Part shown: positions 35,501 to 47,349 of the stretch, piece after piece
Layout of the letters: each line of letters opens with the position of its first letter
Numbering within the stretch: position 1 is the first letter of the stretch
Assembly (NCBI GenBank): GCA_027625915.1
Contig: JANTQA010000023.1
Coordinates: forward strand, 8,680,001-8,744,000
Direction: 5' to 3'
DNA: 64,000 nt
Source: Anaeramoeba flamelloides
Taxonomy: Eukaryota; Metamonada; Anaeramoebidae
Position numbers and translations under genes: made by a program
The notes under the pieces: generated by a model
Database searches by the model: none
The model's input: only the letters and a program-made list of their open reading frames with translations
Told to the model about the DNA's origin: nothing

Positions 35501-37718
35501 AAAAATTTCGAATAAAAAATCTCAAAAAACGATAAGTGAAAGCAATAATAATAACGAGAAAAAGGGTGATGATGACAACAACAACAACAACAACACTAAT
35601 CAAGAGCAAAAGCAAAAATTAAAGCCAAAGCCAAAATTTGTCGAAATTACAAAATGGATAAAGAGAAAAAAACCAAAAAAAAAGCAACCAGATTTAAGAT
35701 TATTTTCAAAGCCACCACTAAAGCAAACATTTATGGAAACAGTTGGTATACCAAGATTTGAAGAATATAGTTGTTTAGATTATAGCTTGGATTGCACAAG
35801 TAGCAAAATATATATATTTTCCCCAAACCAAATTATACAGGGGCGCGAACGAGTACTAGACGATCGAATAAAATGGTTTTTATCAAAGGGGCAACTAAGA
35901 AAAGCATTTGTTATTGCAGTCCATTCTTCAAAAAATAGTAAAAAATTCAAAAAAGAAAAATTGGGAAGAGATTTAATGAAATATTATATTGAAAAAAATA
36001 TGTATATTGAAGCAGCACAAGATATAAAATTGATTTGTGGAAACGATCCTAATTTATGGAAACAAACTTTAGAGCATTTTATTAAATTAAAAAAATTGTC
36101 TTTAGTTAAAGATAAAATCCCAACAGAAAATATCGATTTACCACAAGATATTTATGAAAAAATTTTATTTGAAGTTGCTGATCTTGGAAATTGGATGTCA
36201 TTCCAAGAATTGATTAGTGATTGGCCTGAAAATATTTATGATCATGAAAAAATTATTTCCTATTTACAAATGAAGCTCTCAAAACTATCAGATAACAAGC
36301 TCAATGAAGACGGCATAGACTTAACAATGGAAAACGACCAGCAAAATATTAAAGAAAAGAATGATAACGATGATGATGATGATAATAATGATAAAGACAA
36401 TGATAATGATAATGAAAATGAAAATGAAAATGAAAATAAAGAAAAGCAAGAAAATATTCAAAATCAGAAAAAGGGAGAAGATGAACAAACCTTATTAGCT
36501 CAAAGTTTATTAAGATTATTTTTGATTTATCAAAAGCATTATGAGTCTTTAAAACTAATGCTTGAATTCAAAATCGGTGACCCCTTTGGCTTAATTGAAA
36601 ATAATAGATTATATCAATTAGTCGGCGAATTTTCGTATTTATTACTAAAATTTGATTGTGAACGGGCTATTGAATTTTTTATACAAAATCACAAAAGCAT
36701 TCCAACAGAAATAATAATCACTAATCTGCAATCTGAGAAAAATAATCCTAATAATAAAGAAACAGCAAAACGCTTTATTTATAAATATTTGGATCAATTG
36801 CATACTAGCCATACAGGTACCTCGCATGAGTACCATACCTTATTGATGAAATATTATGCAAAAAATTATGAAGAAGAAAAATTGATATACCTTTTGAAAA
36901 TTAGCCAAACCATTTTACCAGAAAAGGCCTTGGAAATTTGTAACAAGTATAATTTTTATCCAGGAATGGTCGAACTTTCTCAAAGAATTGGTGATACCCC
37001 AAAGGCATTAGATATCATTCTTTCGAAAATTGGAGATTTGAAGCGAGCAATAAACTTTACTCAAAAGGAAAACGATTCGGAATTATGGGATCAATTAATA
37101 CAATTTTGTCTAAAAGATGAAAATAGCTTGAGTCAATTGCTTGACCATTTAACCGTTTTAGAGATCGATATTATTCCAATCATTAACAAAATTCCCAAGG
37201 GAATGAAAATCTTGGGCTTGAAGCAAAAAATAATGAAAATTTTGCATGAATCAAAACTGCAAATAGAATTAAATCAAGTAACAAAGGAAATCATCAAACG
37301 TGATTATTCCGATTTAATGCTAATTTTTGATGACAATAGGAGCCACGGGTTGAGGGTTTCGAAAAATAGAGAATGCATTATCTGTGGCTTAAATGTAGAC
37401 GAAAATAATCGTGATTACTATGCTTTCTTTTGTGGGCATTGCTTCCATCAAGATTGCCTTGAAAAAAGTATTGGCGAAGAAACAAAGTCCAAAAAAAATT
37501 CTAATTATAAGATTGAGAAAAATGACTACGAAGATGACGATGATAAGGATTCTTCAATCGAGAAAACAATCATATTTGGCGGGAGACAAAATTCTCCAAA
37601 AAAAAATATCAAGAAAAAAAAGAAAAAATTATTAAAAAAAAATAAGGATTTTGAATCAGATTCTATTTATTGTGTGATTTGTGAGAGTAGAAAAAAAAAA
37701 CATAATGGTAAAAAATAA
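29814..37718 (+). CDS. VPS41: VPS41, HOPS vacuolar/lysosomal tethering subunit (two exons)
   Basis: Exons 29814-30531 and 34954-37718 join in phase 1 (donor GTAATT, acceptor AAATAG) to give 1160 residues. Residues 1-160 are a Lys/Glu tract absent from other VPS41s. Then comes EEPQFAYRRLGNEL and a WD-type propeller: KILLVGTQDGVITVFDFTG, NQISLDTSKEIMATCSND, then after the junction SVIIYGL. The clathrin-heavy-chain-like repeat region includes DDRIKWFLSKGQLRKAFVIA, EKALEICNKYNFYPGMVEL and NDSELWDQLIQFCLKD, all in the order of human VPS41. A C-terminal RING-H2 starts at C1046 (CIICGL, FFCGHCFHQDCL) and ends CVICESR at about 1146, with a charged insert of roughly 75 residues. VPS41 is the HOPS effector for late-endosome/lysosome fusion. 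The family is about 850 residues in human; the excess is low-complexity insertion. The single intron is 4422 bp. Confidence 0.95.
30963..33067. mobile_element. TTTAAGGG family 2 element in the VPS41 intron
   Basis: Left end TTTAAGGGATTATCC; right end GGTAGAAGCTAATCCATTAA is its imperfect inverse. The first 170 bp and last 300 bp align with 60621-61388 (shared AAAGTATGTT, TTGAACAATAAATTATT, ACTAATCGGATTTTTAGAGA, TTGGTAGA(A/C)GCT). It contains a long A tract near 32507-32550. There is no coding frame; 2.1 kb. Confidence 0.65.
33120..33520. repeat. Dispersed repeat D, copy 1 (VPS41 intron)
   Basis: It aligns by eye with 59120-59540 in the same orientation: TTTAATTTCTTC then ATTTAATTCAATTTAAT, TTGTGTAA-like word, CATTTGAGAAAT, GATCTCAAAAAG, GAAATTGAGTGT and ACACTCAT near the end. 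Class unknown; divergent and old. Confidence 0.6.
34330..34700. repeat. Dispersed repeat E, copy 2 (VPS41 intron)
   Basis: Partner of 17560-18060: TGATCTTTAAAAG, GAGACTGTGTAATTTC, AATCTTCTTGTCAAACC, CAGTAATAAAAAATCT, TTGTGATTCACTTTTTTTT and AGTGAATTATTAATAA occur in the same order. Confidence 0.6.
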
Positions 37719-38487
37719 ATAGTATTTGTTTTTTTACAAATATTGTTTTCAAAAATCTTGCTTTTTGACTGGTCATTCATTATATTTTTTATATTTTTCT
37801 TATTTGTTTTAAACTTTTAATATATATCTTATTTTCTTATTTTTTATTTTTATTTTATTTTTATTTTTTTGAAAATAGATTTAATTACTTTCATCTTTAA
37901 TCTTTTTAGAAGTGAAATTAAAATTTATTTATCAAGTTTTAATTGAATTAATTAAAATAAAATTTTTTGATTTTTTTTTTTTTAATATTCGATCCAACCA
38001 AAATTTGATTTTACAATTTCATAATATTATTATTCTGTCATTTTCCATAAATTCAAATTCTTTTGTTTTTTTCTGAAGAGAATCTATAATTACTTTGTTA
38101 TTAGTCTAGATTACAAAATGGTCATTGTACTCCACTAACTTTTATCGATTAGTAGACATATAATCCGAATTTATTAAAACATTAATTTGGGCTTATTGTT
38201 TTGAAATTCCTTAATTCACTGGTTTCCAATATAAAACCAAAAAAAGTAAGCTATTGATTTTTTTTATGAATTGAGTTGATTCTTGTAAATGTTGTGTACA
38301 TATTTTTCGTTTTATGTTCAAAAGTCATAATTTTGATAAACAATTTCTTATATATTTTTTTTAATTTTTAACCATTATAATTTCAATTCAAATCTCAACA
38401 AATAAATACCTAATTGGGTTATCAGTTTAATTTTTTTCTATTAAAAAATGGAAGAAAAAAAAATGATCTAGTTGGAAATAATATAAA

Positions 38488-39185
38488 CTATTTTTCAAAC
38501 AAAAGGGCACACCTCTCAAATGGTCAATACCATCGAATTTGATTGTTTATAAGATAATTACTTATTGGTGATTTTCATTTTAATTATTCATTCTTTCATT
38601 TTTTGCTTTTTTTATTTTTGGATATTGAACAGTTGGAAAATGAAAAAGCAAGATAAGAAGAAACCAATTTGGAAATAATCTACCTGTATATAAATGGAAA
38701 CAGTTTAAGTTTGATTTCGAATGAGCTAGAAATAGGAATTAAGAAAGACCATTATTGGATTGATGTATGGAACAAAGAAAAGAGAAATAAAGAAAAAACA
38801 TTACAACAAAACACAAGACGGATTGCGGCTTTATATTGAATATGAGACTTTAAAGAACAAAAGTTTGACGTGTAAAGAGTTATCAATAAAATGTTTAGAA
38901 CTTTTTCCCAATTCGCCTTGTTCAAAGGTTTTTATTGGGTTTATAATTTTTTTCATTACAATTTACAAAACAAGATTTCTCATTTCAAATAAAAGGGCAC
39001 ACCAATTTTTAAAATATTGAATTTTAATTTTTATTGTTTAGTTTTAATGAGTTTTCAGATTCTTTTGAGTGTTTTTTTATGTTTTAAAACATTTCTTAGA
39101 TTTTAGAATGATACTAAAATTAATTTGATTCATTTATGAATAATTCTTGCAATTTTTTGTGCCCTTTTATTTGAAAAAGAATTTA
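38488..39185. mobile_element. GGGCACAC-ended element with a helix-turn-helix-like fragment
   Basis: AAAAGGGCACAC occurs at about 38500 and 38993 (direct) and inverted (TGTGCCCTTTTATTTGAAAAAG) at 39160-39181. The outer pair would bound a 0.7 kb element and the inner pair a 0.2 kb one, so a MITE nested in a relative is possible. A frame at 38760-39020 includes LYIEYETLKNKSLTCKELS and CLELFPNSPCSK, which look like the first helices of a Tc1/mariner-type DNA-binding domain and then stop making sense. It is a decayed DNA transposon; the superfamily is only suggested. Confidence 0.5.
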
Positions 39186-40486
39186 GTTTTCTGGGTTTTG
39201 AGAAATGATTAAAATTTTTTTACATATTGTATTTACAAAATATATAAGTACATTATATCAAATACATATATATTTGAAACTATTACTTTTGTTCCACAAA
39301 AGTTTGATACACTAAAAACCATAATTTATTATTTATAGATACATAAACTGGGATAGGAATTTTGTATTAAATCATTGCTTTCAAAAGGAACACTATTTTA
39401 ATTGGACTGCTAATGTATTAATGTTTTTAAATAACATATTTTAGTCTATTTATTTATTTTTTTTTTAGATTTATATATTTAACAACACTAATACACCAAC
39501 TGAAATTGAAATCTATGATATTTTATTAAAAAGTGTATATGTACTTATAAGTATATGCTCATTAAAAAAAAAAAAAGAAAAAAAATATAAACTTTGATTT
39601 TACTTAAATTTCTACTTATAGATAATATATTTTTGTTCTAATTGTATTTCCTATATATATATATATATATATCGTTGGTTATATTATATACCCTTTAATT
39701 GGTTATTTATTTGATTCCAAAATACTAATTCAATATTATTTAATTTTTTTAATGAAAAAAAATTGTTTTCTTTTCATATTTTTGTTCAAAATAGTAAAAT
39801 TCAAATAAATTTCAAGATAAAACTAATAATTACCTAATTTTAACAATAAACTTGAATATAAAATAGATGTGTTTTTTTTTAAATGTAGTTAATACCTTCA
39901 CAAGTTAAATAGCCATAAAGAATAAAAAGTAATTTTCCTTCTTATTGGCGATTGATCAAACAAAATCCTCAAGCTCTAGATGTGTTTTCTACATAATCCA
40001 AAAATACTCACAAAAGAAGAAGAAAAAGAAGAAGAAGACAATTTTAAAAAAAATCTTTATAACTGGTGATCATCTGGCTAGGATGTTTGAGAAAACTTTC
40101 TGAAAAATTTTCAAAATCCTTTCAGCTTTAATCGAATATTGAAAAGGTTTTAACTCATGAATACATTCTTTAAAGAACGAGGTAAAGGGTTGGTTGTTTT
40201 AGAAGCCTTTTCATTTAACACAATTTATAACATTCACAATAGACTGAGAAACTATTTATTTGCCTTTTTTATTATTGTTATTGATCTAAAGGATCGGATA
40301 AGGTTTTCAACCAAATCAAAAGAAAATACACAATAAAACTCTTTGATCTGATTCTTGATTGAATCAATTATTTTTTTTGTTTTTAGAAATGAATAACTTT
40401 TTTTTCAAGGATCTGTTTTTTGATCAAACAAAATTATTTTTAAAAATATTTCTTAAATTAGCCCTAAAAGCCATCAACTATTATAT

Positions 40487-40645
40487 CACAATTTCATTTT
40501 TATTCCGATTTTTAAATAATTATCACGATTTTATGTAATATCACACTTTTCAACAATATCACGATTTGTATATTATCGAGGTTTTATTGAATATCGCGAT
40601 TTTTATAGAAATTATCGCGATTTTTGTAACTTTATCGTGACTTAA
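40487..40645. repeat. Short degenerate tandem array TATC(A/G)CGATTTTT
   Basis: Six or seven units of about 20-27 bp carrying TATCACGATTTT, TATCGCGATTTTT, TATCGAGGTTTTA and similar words cover about 160 bp. Function unknown; it lies just beyond the SAPS gene end. Confidence 0.6.
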
Positions 40646-40993
40646 CACAGATATCATCAAATCCTCTAATTATTAAAAATTTTGAATAATTTAAAAAGGA
40701 AAAAGAAAAAAGAAAAAAAATTTTTAATTTTCATTTATTGTTTGTGAAAAATGAAAAATTATATAAAAATTGATTATTTAATGAAAATAAATAAAAATTC
40801 AAGACCAAAAGCATTCTAAAAATAAATATCCAATATATTTTTAAAAAAATTGTGATAAATCCTATTAACAGAGTTTAAAAATAAATATTATAAAAAAATA
40901 TATATTATATAGAATATTAATAATAAAGATAAAGGTAAAAAATAATTAAAAATTAAACACAAATAAAAACTAATAAATAAAATTTGGAAAAAT

Positions 40994-42215
40994 TTATACT
41001 TCTTTTTCTCCAATTTGTTTTATTAATTCTTTAGAAATTTCTTTTGCCTTATCCCATTCTTTTGAATATTGTTTTATTTTTTATAATTAAATTTATAAAA
41101 TTTATTTGAAATCAAAAAAAATTAATATTTATTATTTTTACACACACTTTTAGTTTATTTTATTCATAAAAAGTAAGAAGATAATGATATCAAAAAAATA
41201 AAAAAAATAAAAATGAAATATACCATTATTTGGTTTTTTAATTTGCAATTTTTTTAATTTGTTTACAATTGCAGCTGCATGATGCAAATTACCTGGTGGA
41301 TTTTGTTCTGGATCGTAATTTAATATTAATGATTTGATATCATCCAAAAAGTTTGTTTTCTTTAATAAATAGGTAATCATCGATCTTTCAGTACTCTCGA
41401 CAAGCGAATGAAACATATTAAAAAAAGAAACCTGGAAAAATGTATTTTCTTTAAACAAGAAAAAAAAACGCTGTAATAATTTAAATTATTTTTTTTCAAA
41501 GTATTTTTAAAAAAAATATGGAAAAAGTATAAAAACAAATTTTGTTATTCAAAATCATTAAAAAAAATTGTATATAAATAAAGAAAAATTAAATTTTATA
41601 AATTTTGGAAAAAAAAAAAAAAGCACAAAGGGGAGAGATATTTACAACAAGACGCTGCAGAATTTTTTTGTCTTTTAATTCATTGAAAATTTTTTTGTTA
41701 TTTAATGTAACTAAATGGCACAAAATTTTTGTAGAGTATAAAGTAGGTAATCCCATTATGATTGTATTCCCATTTGGTAAATCCAAATTTTTAGGTTCGA
41801 AATGATCTAAAATATTATTTAAGCTTTCGATTATTGGGACAATAATTTCAATGATTTCAGTATTGTTTACAGGGATTGAAGTAATAAATTCAGAAATGAT
41901 TTCCAATCGAAAGGAAAATAGCGGATTTTCAAAATCTTCTAATGACTTAATGATAGTTGGGAAAAAATCTGTTGCTAAAGTTTTAAAAAGTAAGGTAACT
42001 TTTCCATTGTCATTTTCATTTTCATTTTCATTTTCGTTTTCATTTTCATCATTTTTAAAAATCTGTGAAAGTATTAATTTCATATTATCAAATATTGAAG
42101 GATCCTTAATTTGCTTTTTTTTTGTTTGTTGCTTTGAGGAAAAGATTGGAGAGATTAAAGTTTGCAATAGATTTGATTGTATTAAAAACTATTTCGATAG
42201 ATAATGGAAAAATAG

Positions 42216-42253
<38 letters not shown>

Positions 42254-45200
42254 GTATGTATGTATGTATATATGTATGTATGTATTCAGAAATATTAATA
42301 ATAAATAATTGTTTAGATATATAGGAAATACTTTTTGTTATAAAATTTGAAAAATAAATTATTTTGATTCGATTTTATTTTAATTTAGAATTAAATATAA
42401 TTTTTCAAGTGGTTTCTGAAAATTAAAATGAGATAATCAAAATATAAATTTATTTCTTTTAATGAAGATAAATCAAGGAACAAAATGAATATAATTTTGT
42501 TTTTATCACATTTAAAAAATACAAATAACAGTTTTAAGAATTTTGTTTTGTTTTGTAATTAGATTTAAATTTCTTGAGATTCAATTTATGCTTTTCTGAA
42601 TTGTTTAAAAACAAAAAAGATGAATAATTGTTGATGCAAAAAGAAAGCTCATATTTTTAATTTTCGTGTGAACAATTTTTAAATACACAAACTTATTTGC
42701 TAAAAAGGAACGCAACTGATGAAATAAAATTTTTAACAAGCTAACCTTATAAATAAAAAAGATACTTGGATTTTTACTTACACCTGTTTTGAAAGGAATT
42801 AAAAAAAAAAAAAAGAGATCCTGAAACAATAAAAAGAAAGATTTTTTTCTAATGTTGAACAAAAAACAATTAAAAATAAAAGAATGGAAAAGGCAGAAAC
42901 CAAAATTCTTAATATATATATATAATTCAAAAATTACAGTTTCAGAAATATCAATAACAAATTTAAACCGAAATTCTAAAAATTTTTAAAAATTGTGAAT
43001 TATTGTAAAAAATTTTTCAAAACTTTTTTATGATTAACTCTTTAAACAAAAGTTAATTGAAAGAAAACTTGATTTAAAATTTTGAATTATTTATTAAAAA
43101 TAATTCACATTGTTTAACAATTAACAATTGATTTTCTTTTCATAAATAAGAAGAAGAAGAATTATTGTATATCAATCTTAACAACTCTAATTATTTCAAA
43201 AAAAAAATTATAAGCTTTCCACTTTTACTTTAAAAAAATTTTTCAAATTTAATTTATTTAGTTTATCATTTGCAAAAAAAATAATTACATTTTTTTCAAG
43301 AATATTAGAGTTTAATATAATTTTAAAGAAAAAATAGAATTAAGAAATTAATAAAGGGAATGAAATATTACGGAATGAGTTTCAGAAGCCATTTCCTTAC
43401 TTGGTGCATTTTTTATTATATGAACCAACAAATAATTATATGGATCAGAAGTGAATTTAAAAAAAATCTTTTTAAAAATGTTCTTTTTTTTGCGTTTTTC
43501 AAGGCTTTCAATTAAATAATCAATAACCTATAAATTTTAATAAATAAAAGAAAAAAAAAAAAATAGAAAAATATAAAATGAGTAAATGAGGCCGAGAGAT
43601 TATTATTATTTATGTATTTTAGTCTCACATTTATTAATTTAAAAAAGAACAAACAAAATTTCTTTTTTTATTCTTGAATTATAAAAGTATAAAAAATTAT
43701 TCTTTTTTTTATTTATTGATTTTTATTATTGATATTGAGAATGAAGATTAAATTTATATAATCCTCTTAAAACTGCTTGGTATGCCAACTCTAGCCCAAT
43801 CTAAACTTTTTTTCAAAATTATTGAAACACTAATCTGTTAATTTAGTAATTTTCTTTATTAATATTAAATCTTTGATGAGAATCGAGATTATGAAAAATT
43901 CACTTAATTTTTTTTCTTATGACTGGATTAAATATCTTTTGTTTCTCTAAAAATCTTAATAATTAAAATAATAATATTTATTAAATATGAAAAACAAATT
44001 TTTTTATCGAAAATTTGAAAGAAAGTTTTCTCATTTTCATTCTTCATTAAAACAAAAAATTAAATAAATTTATTTTTTTGTTGAAAGTACCACTATATCG
44101 TATTAATCTTTATAGCAAATTTCTTATTTCATTGTTTTGAATAATTTTGCTAAATTCTGATTTTATTTTTTCTTCATTGATTTAAATTTGAGATTCTTCC
44201 CATAAAAATAAGAATTCATTCCTCAAAGCAATTATTGTTCTATTGAAAAATTTTGTTACTTTTTTTAAAAAGTATTTTAAAATTCAAGAAAAGAGTTCAA
44301 ATATTAAAGATCTTGGTAGATCCAAACATTATTGTTTTAAATTACAAAGTTAAATAACCCCTTCTTAAAGTTTAAAATCAGAAAATAAATTTCTTGATAA
44401 ACATTCAAGATATAAATCTAATTTATTTTTTAAAAAAAATTTTGTGTTTTGGGTTTTGATTTATTAAGGGGGCAGTTACATTTTATCAATTTTGAGTGTC
44501 ACAGTTTCTGAAAAACTGAATTATTAACAACATTTCTTTAACCAAATACATTATTATTTTAATAAAAAGATACGGGAGTGGAATATATCCTATTATAATA
44601 TATTTTCATACCAATTAAAAAATGGAAATCAAAATAAATAAAAAATTGAGCTTGAAAAAATTACCAAAAAAATCATTTATTTATTGATCTTATCTGTAAT
44701 ATTTGGTACAATTACTTCTTTTTACTCAATTTTCTTTTAATTTTTTTTTTTCTTCATTGAAATATTTTGTTTGGAAAATTTTTGATTAACAAAATTACTT
44801 GTTATTTCGAAAGAATTTTGCAAAATGAATTAAAAATCCAACTTTAATCAAATTCATCTATTTCCTAGATTTGGGTCAAGAAAATTGGATGTTTTTAAAT
44901 ACCTTCTCCAGAAAAATAGATTTATTGGATTGATATGTTTGATTTTTATAATTATTTATTTCCAGCAAATTGAAAAACCAAAAATAATTAAGAATCTTGC
45001 TTTGAATTTTTTCACGATATTTTCTTTTTCTTTGAGTTTAACCTTTTGTAGTTATTTTTGGATTTCAAAAATTCAATCCTTTTTTCCTTTAATCTTTAAA
45101 GCAATATTCTATTGTTTTGATTTTTTTTCATAACAATATTTGAAAAAATAATTTTTGAATCCAATATGAAAAAACTGTTTTTCGTTAAAAAAATAATAAA

Positions 45201-47149
45201 TGGGGTTGGATTGAGAAATTTAAAGTGATTCCTTATTTGTTTTCATCCAAATTAAGAAGATAAAGAAAACGAATCTTTTAAAATATACTTTATAAATATT
45301 TTTTTTTTCTCATGATTGATTTCAAAAAGTTTTTTTGATGAGGTGATCTTTCTTGTTTTGTATTCAAAAAGAAAAGATTCGTTGAAAAAATACACACCTT
45401 CTAGGTTCTATTTTTTTGGTTTGTTCTTTGATTAATTTCAAACATTCATCTGAAACAGATTTATAATTTTCAAAAGCAAATTTAATAAAACTCAAAAATT
45501 TAATCAAAAAAAAAGTTCCAAAAATTAAAGACTCAACTCTGATTTCTTTGTATTTCTTTTCACAAATAGAGTTAAGAATGATATTTGGGTTTCAAAATTT
45601 CAATATTCTGTGACACTCAAAAAATCTTTTTTTTCGTAAAGGTTCTCACAATTAAAATTTGTCAAAATGGTAAAATGTACCTTACCATTTTGAAAAAAAG
45701 TTCATACGATTTTTAATTGGGAACCTTAATAGAATCACAGAAACCTGAAAATTCAAAGTAAAGATCAATTAATAGAAGAAAAAATAAATGATTAAAGACA
45801 AAATGGGTTAAACACAAGAGCAAGTTTTTTTTAAGACTATTTTTTGGTCTTGGCTTTTTTCTTTGATTTATCTCATTAAAAATTTGTTTTAAAAATTTGA
45901 CTATTTTTTTTATTTCTCCAAAACTAATCTAATTCGATTTTAATGAAGTAGATCTAAATTGTTTTTGTTGGTTTGATTGAAAATAATTGAATGGATTATT
46001 CTTTCAAGTTAATTGGTTCCTTCTTTTAATTGATTTTACTATTCGTTTTTAGGTTTCTGTGTTTTCTGTGTTTCCAATTAAAAACCATGTTGAACATTTT
46101 TTCCTGAATGGTTACTGAGTTAAGAATAAGTTTGTCATTCCAAAAGCAAAAAAAAACGTAAACATTTGTATAAATTCATTTGGGTAACCAAAAAAAAATA
46201 ATTAACCATTTCGAAGGATTTAACAACAGTTAGAAAAAAAAAAAAAAAAAGAAAAATTTCAAATTGAGAAAAATATTTGTAAAATTCGTTTCTTTTGAAA
46301 TTGATAAGTTTTTCTTCACTAATTTCCAAATATAATATTTCATTTGTAAAATAACTGTAATTATAATAAATGGGGTGTTTAAACTCCCTTTAAATCTTTT
46401 TGTTAAAAGATTTTTTTTAAATAATTTTCGGGAAGGGTGATTTAAAACAGATTTGCGATTTGTTTTTTTTTTTTTTTATTTTTTGAGAAAGTGAAAAGAT
46501 TATTAAAAAGAATGGAATAAAAAAAAAAAAAAAAATAGAGTAATTACTGTATCCCAATGAAGATCGAGTTGGGTTTGTAAGAATTTTGAGTAGATAATTT
46601 GTATTAAAAAAGATTGGCTTTTAGGAAAATTTTGAGGAAAAAGACGATCTAAAAGAGACTTTGATTCGGCGATCTTTTGGAAAATTGGTGAAACTTTAAC
46701 ATCTATAAATTTGTCTAAAGTGTTGAGTAGTTGTCTATGATTCAAAAGAAAACAAATATAATTTTTTTATAAAAAGGAAAAAGAACAAAAGGAAGAAAAT
46801 TTAAAAAAAAAAAAAGAAAAACAAAATTAAAAAAAAAAAAAAAAATCAAAAAACATACGACAAATCTTCTTTTGGTACCTTTTTGTGGTCAATGAATAAA
46901 AAATCAAAAAAATTGCATATAAACTCATCTTTGGTCAAACTTTGTTTTTCAAATAAAGAGAGGTAAAAATTAAAAATTGCTTTTCTTTTGTGAACCAGAA
47001 GGAAAATAAAAAAATAAAAAAAATAGGTACTAATCAACTAATGGCCTAAAATGGAGTGTAGCTTTTGTAATAAAATCAGGGCATCCAATTAATGCTGTAA
47101 ATGGAATTTGACGTTGTTGTAATACATCCTCCACAGTATGTTTACTCAT
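40994..47149 (-). CDS. SAPS-family PP6 phosphatase regulatory subunit (seven exons)
   Basis: Minus-strand exons 47149-47031, 46939-46859, 46734-46548, 43527-43372, 42188-41646, 41431-41224 and 41058-40994 keep phase at every junction and give 452 residues ending in TAA. All introns are GT-AG. The predicted protein is all-helical and reads like the SAPS (Sit4-associated/PP6R) domain: LVDYLTKDEFICNFFDFL near the start, then LLNTLDKFIDVKVSPIFQ, LLVHIIKNAPSKEMASE, VSFFNMFHSLVE, MITYLLKKTNFLDDIKSLI, a PGNLHHAAAIVNKLKK stretch where the family has a GHL-IAN motif, and EWDKAKEISKEL at the end. A short Glu/Asn repeat interrupts it (about 42000-42050). SAPS proteins bind PP6/Sit4 catalytic subunits in the cytosol; typical members exceed 700 residues, so this is a short form. 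It shares a 200-bp divergent promoter region with the RCC1-BTB gene. Confidence 0.72.
42216..42290. repeat. (TA)n / (ATGT)n microsatellite
   Basis: A TA run followed by ATGT units, in SAPS intron 4 just upstream (in gene sense) of exon 5. Confidence 0.85.
45604..45757. mobile_element. Small palindromic MITE in SAPS intron 3
   Basis: Nested inverted repeats: outer TTCTGTGA against TCACAGAA, middle AAGGTTCTCACAATTAAAA against TTTTAATTGGGAACCTT, and an inner perfect stem CAAAATGGTAA / TTACCATTTTG (45663-45692). A related single end occurs at 46058-46095 (AGGTTTCTGTG, then CCAATTAAAAACCATG). Confidence 0.6.
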
Positions 47150-47349
47150 TTTATGTTAATAATAGAATAATTGTTTAAAATTAAAAAAATGATTCTTTCA
47201 ACTTTTCATAATTTTGAAGTTTAATATTTTGATCGATTATATTTCTCTCAATACTCCTTGAAGTTAATTTTTGACCAATTAAAAATCTCCACTTTCATTT
47301 TTTAAACATTTAGCAAACACAAAAGAAAGTTCGTTCTTCATTTGAATAA
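47150..47349. promoter_or_regulatory. Shared divergent promoter region
   Basis: Exactly 200 bp separate the ATG of the SAPS gene (minus) from the ATG of the RCC1-BTB gene (plus). Both 5' ends must start here, so this is a candidate bidirectional promoter. No clear motif was picked out. Confidence 0.5.

Larger units (their letters stand above)
37719..40993. other. Intergenic stretch between VPS41 and the SAPS gene (tail to tail)
   Basis: AT-rich, with 3' flanks of two convergent genes. It holds the GGGCACAC element (38488-39185), a (TA)n tract near 39655-39672, an AAGAAGAAG run near 40020 and the TATCACGATTTTT array (40487-40645). No host gene was recognised. Confidence 0.5.

Noticed and set aside
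44885-45133. 82-codon hydrophobic frame in SAPS intron 3
   Set aside because: Ile/Phe-rich, no ATG-proximal support, expected of T-rich sequence.
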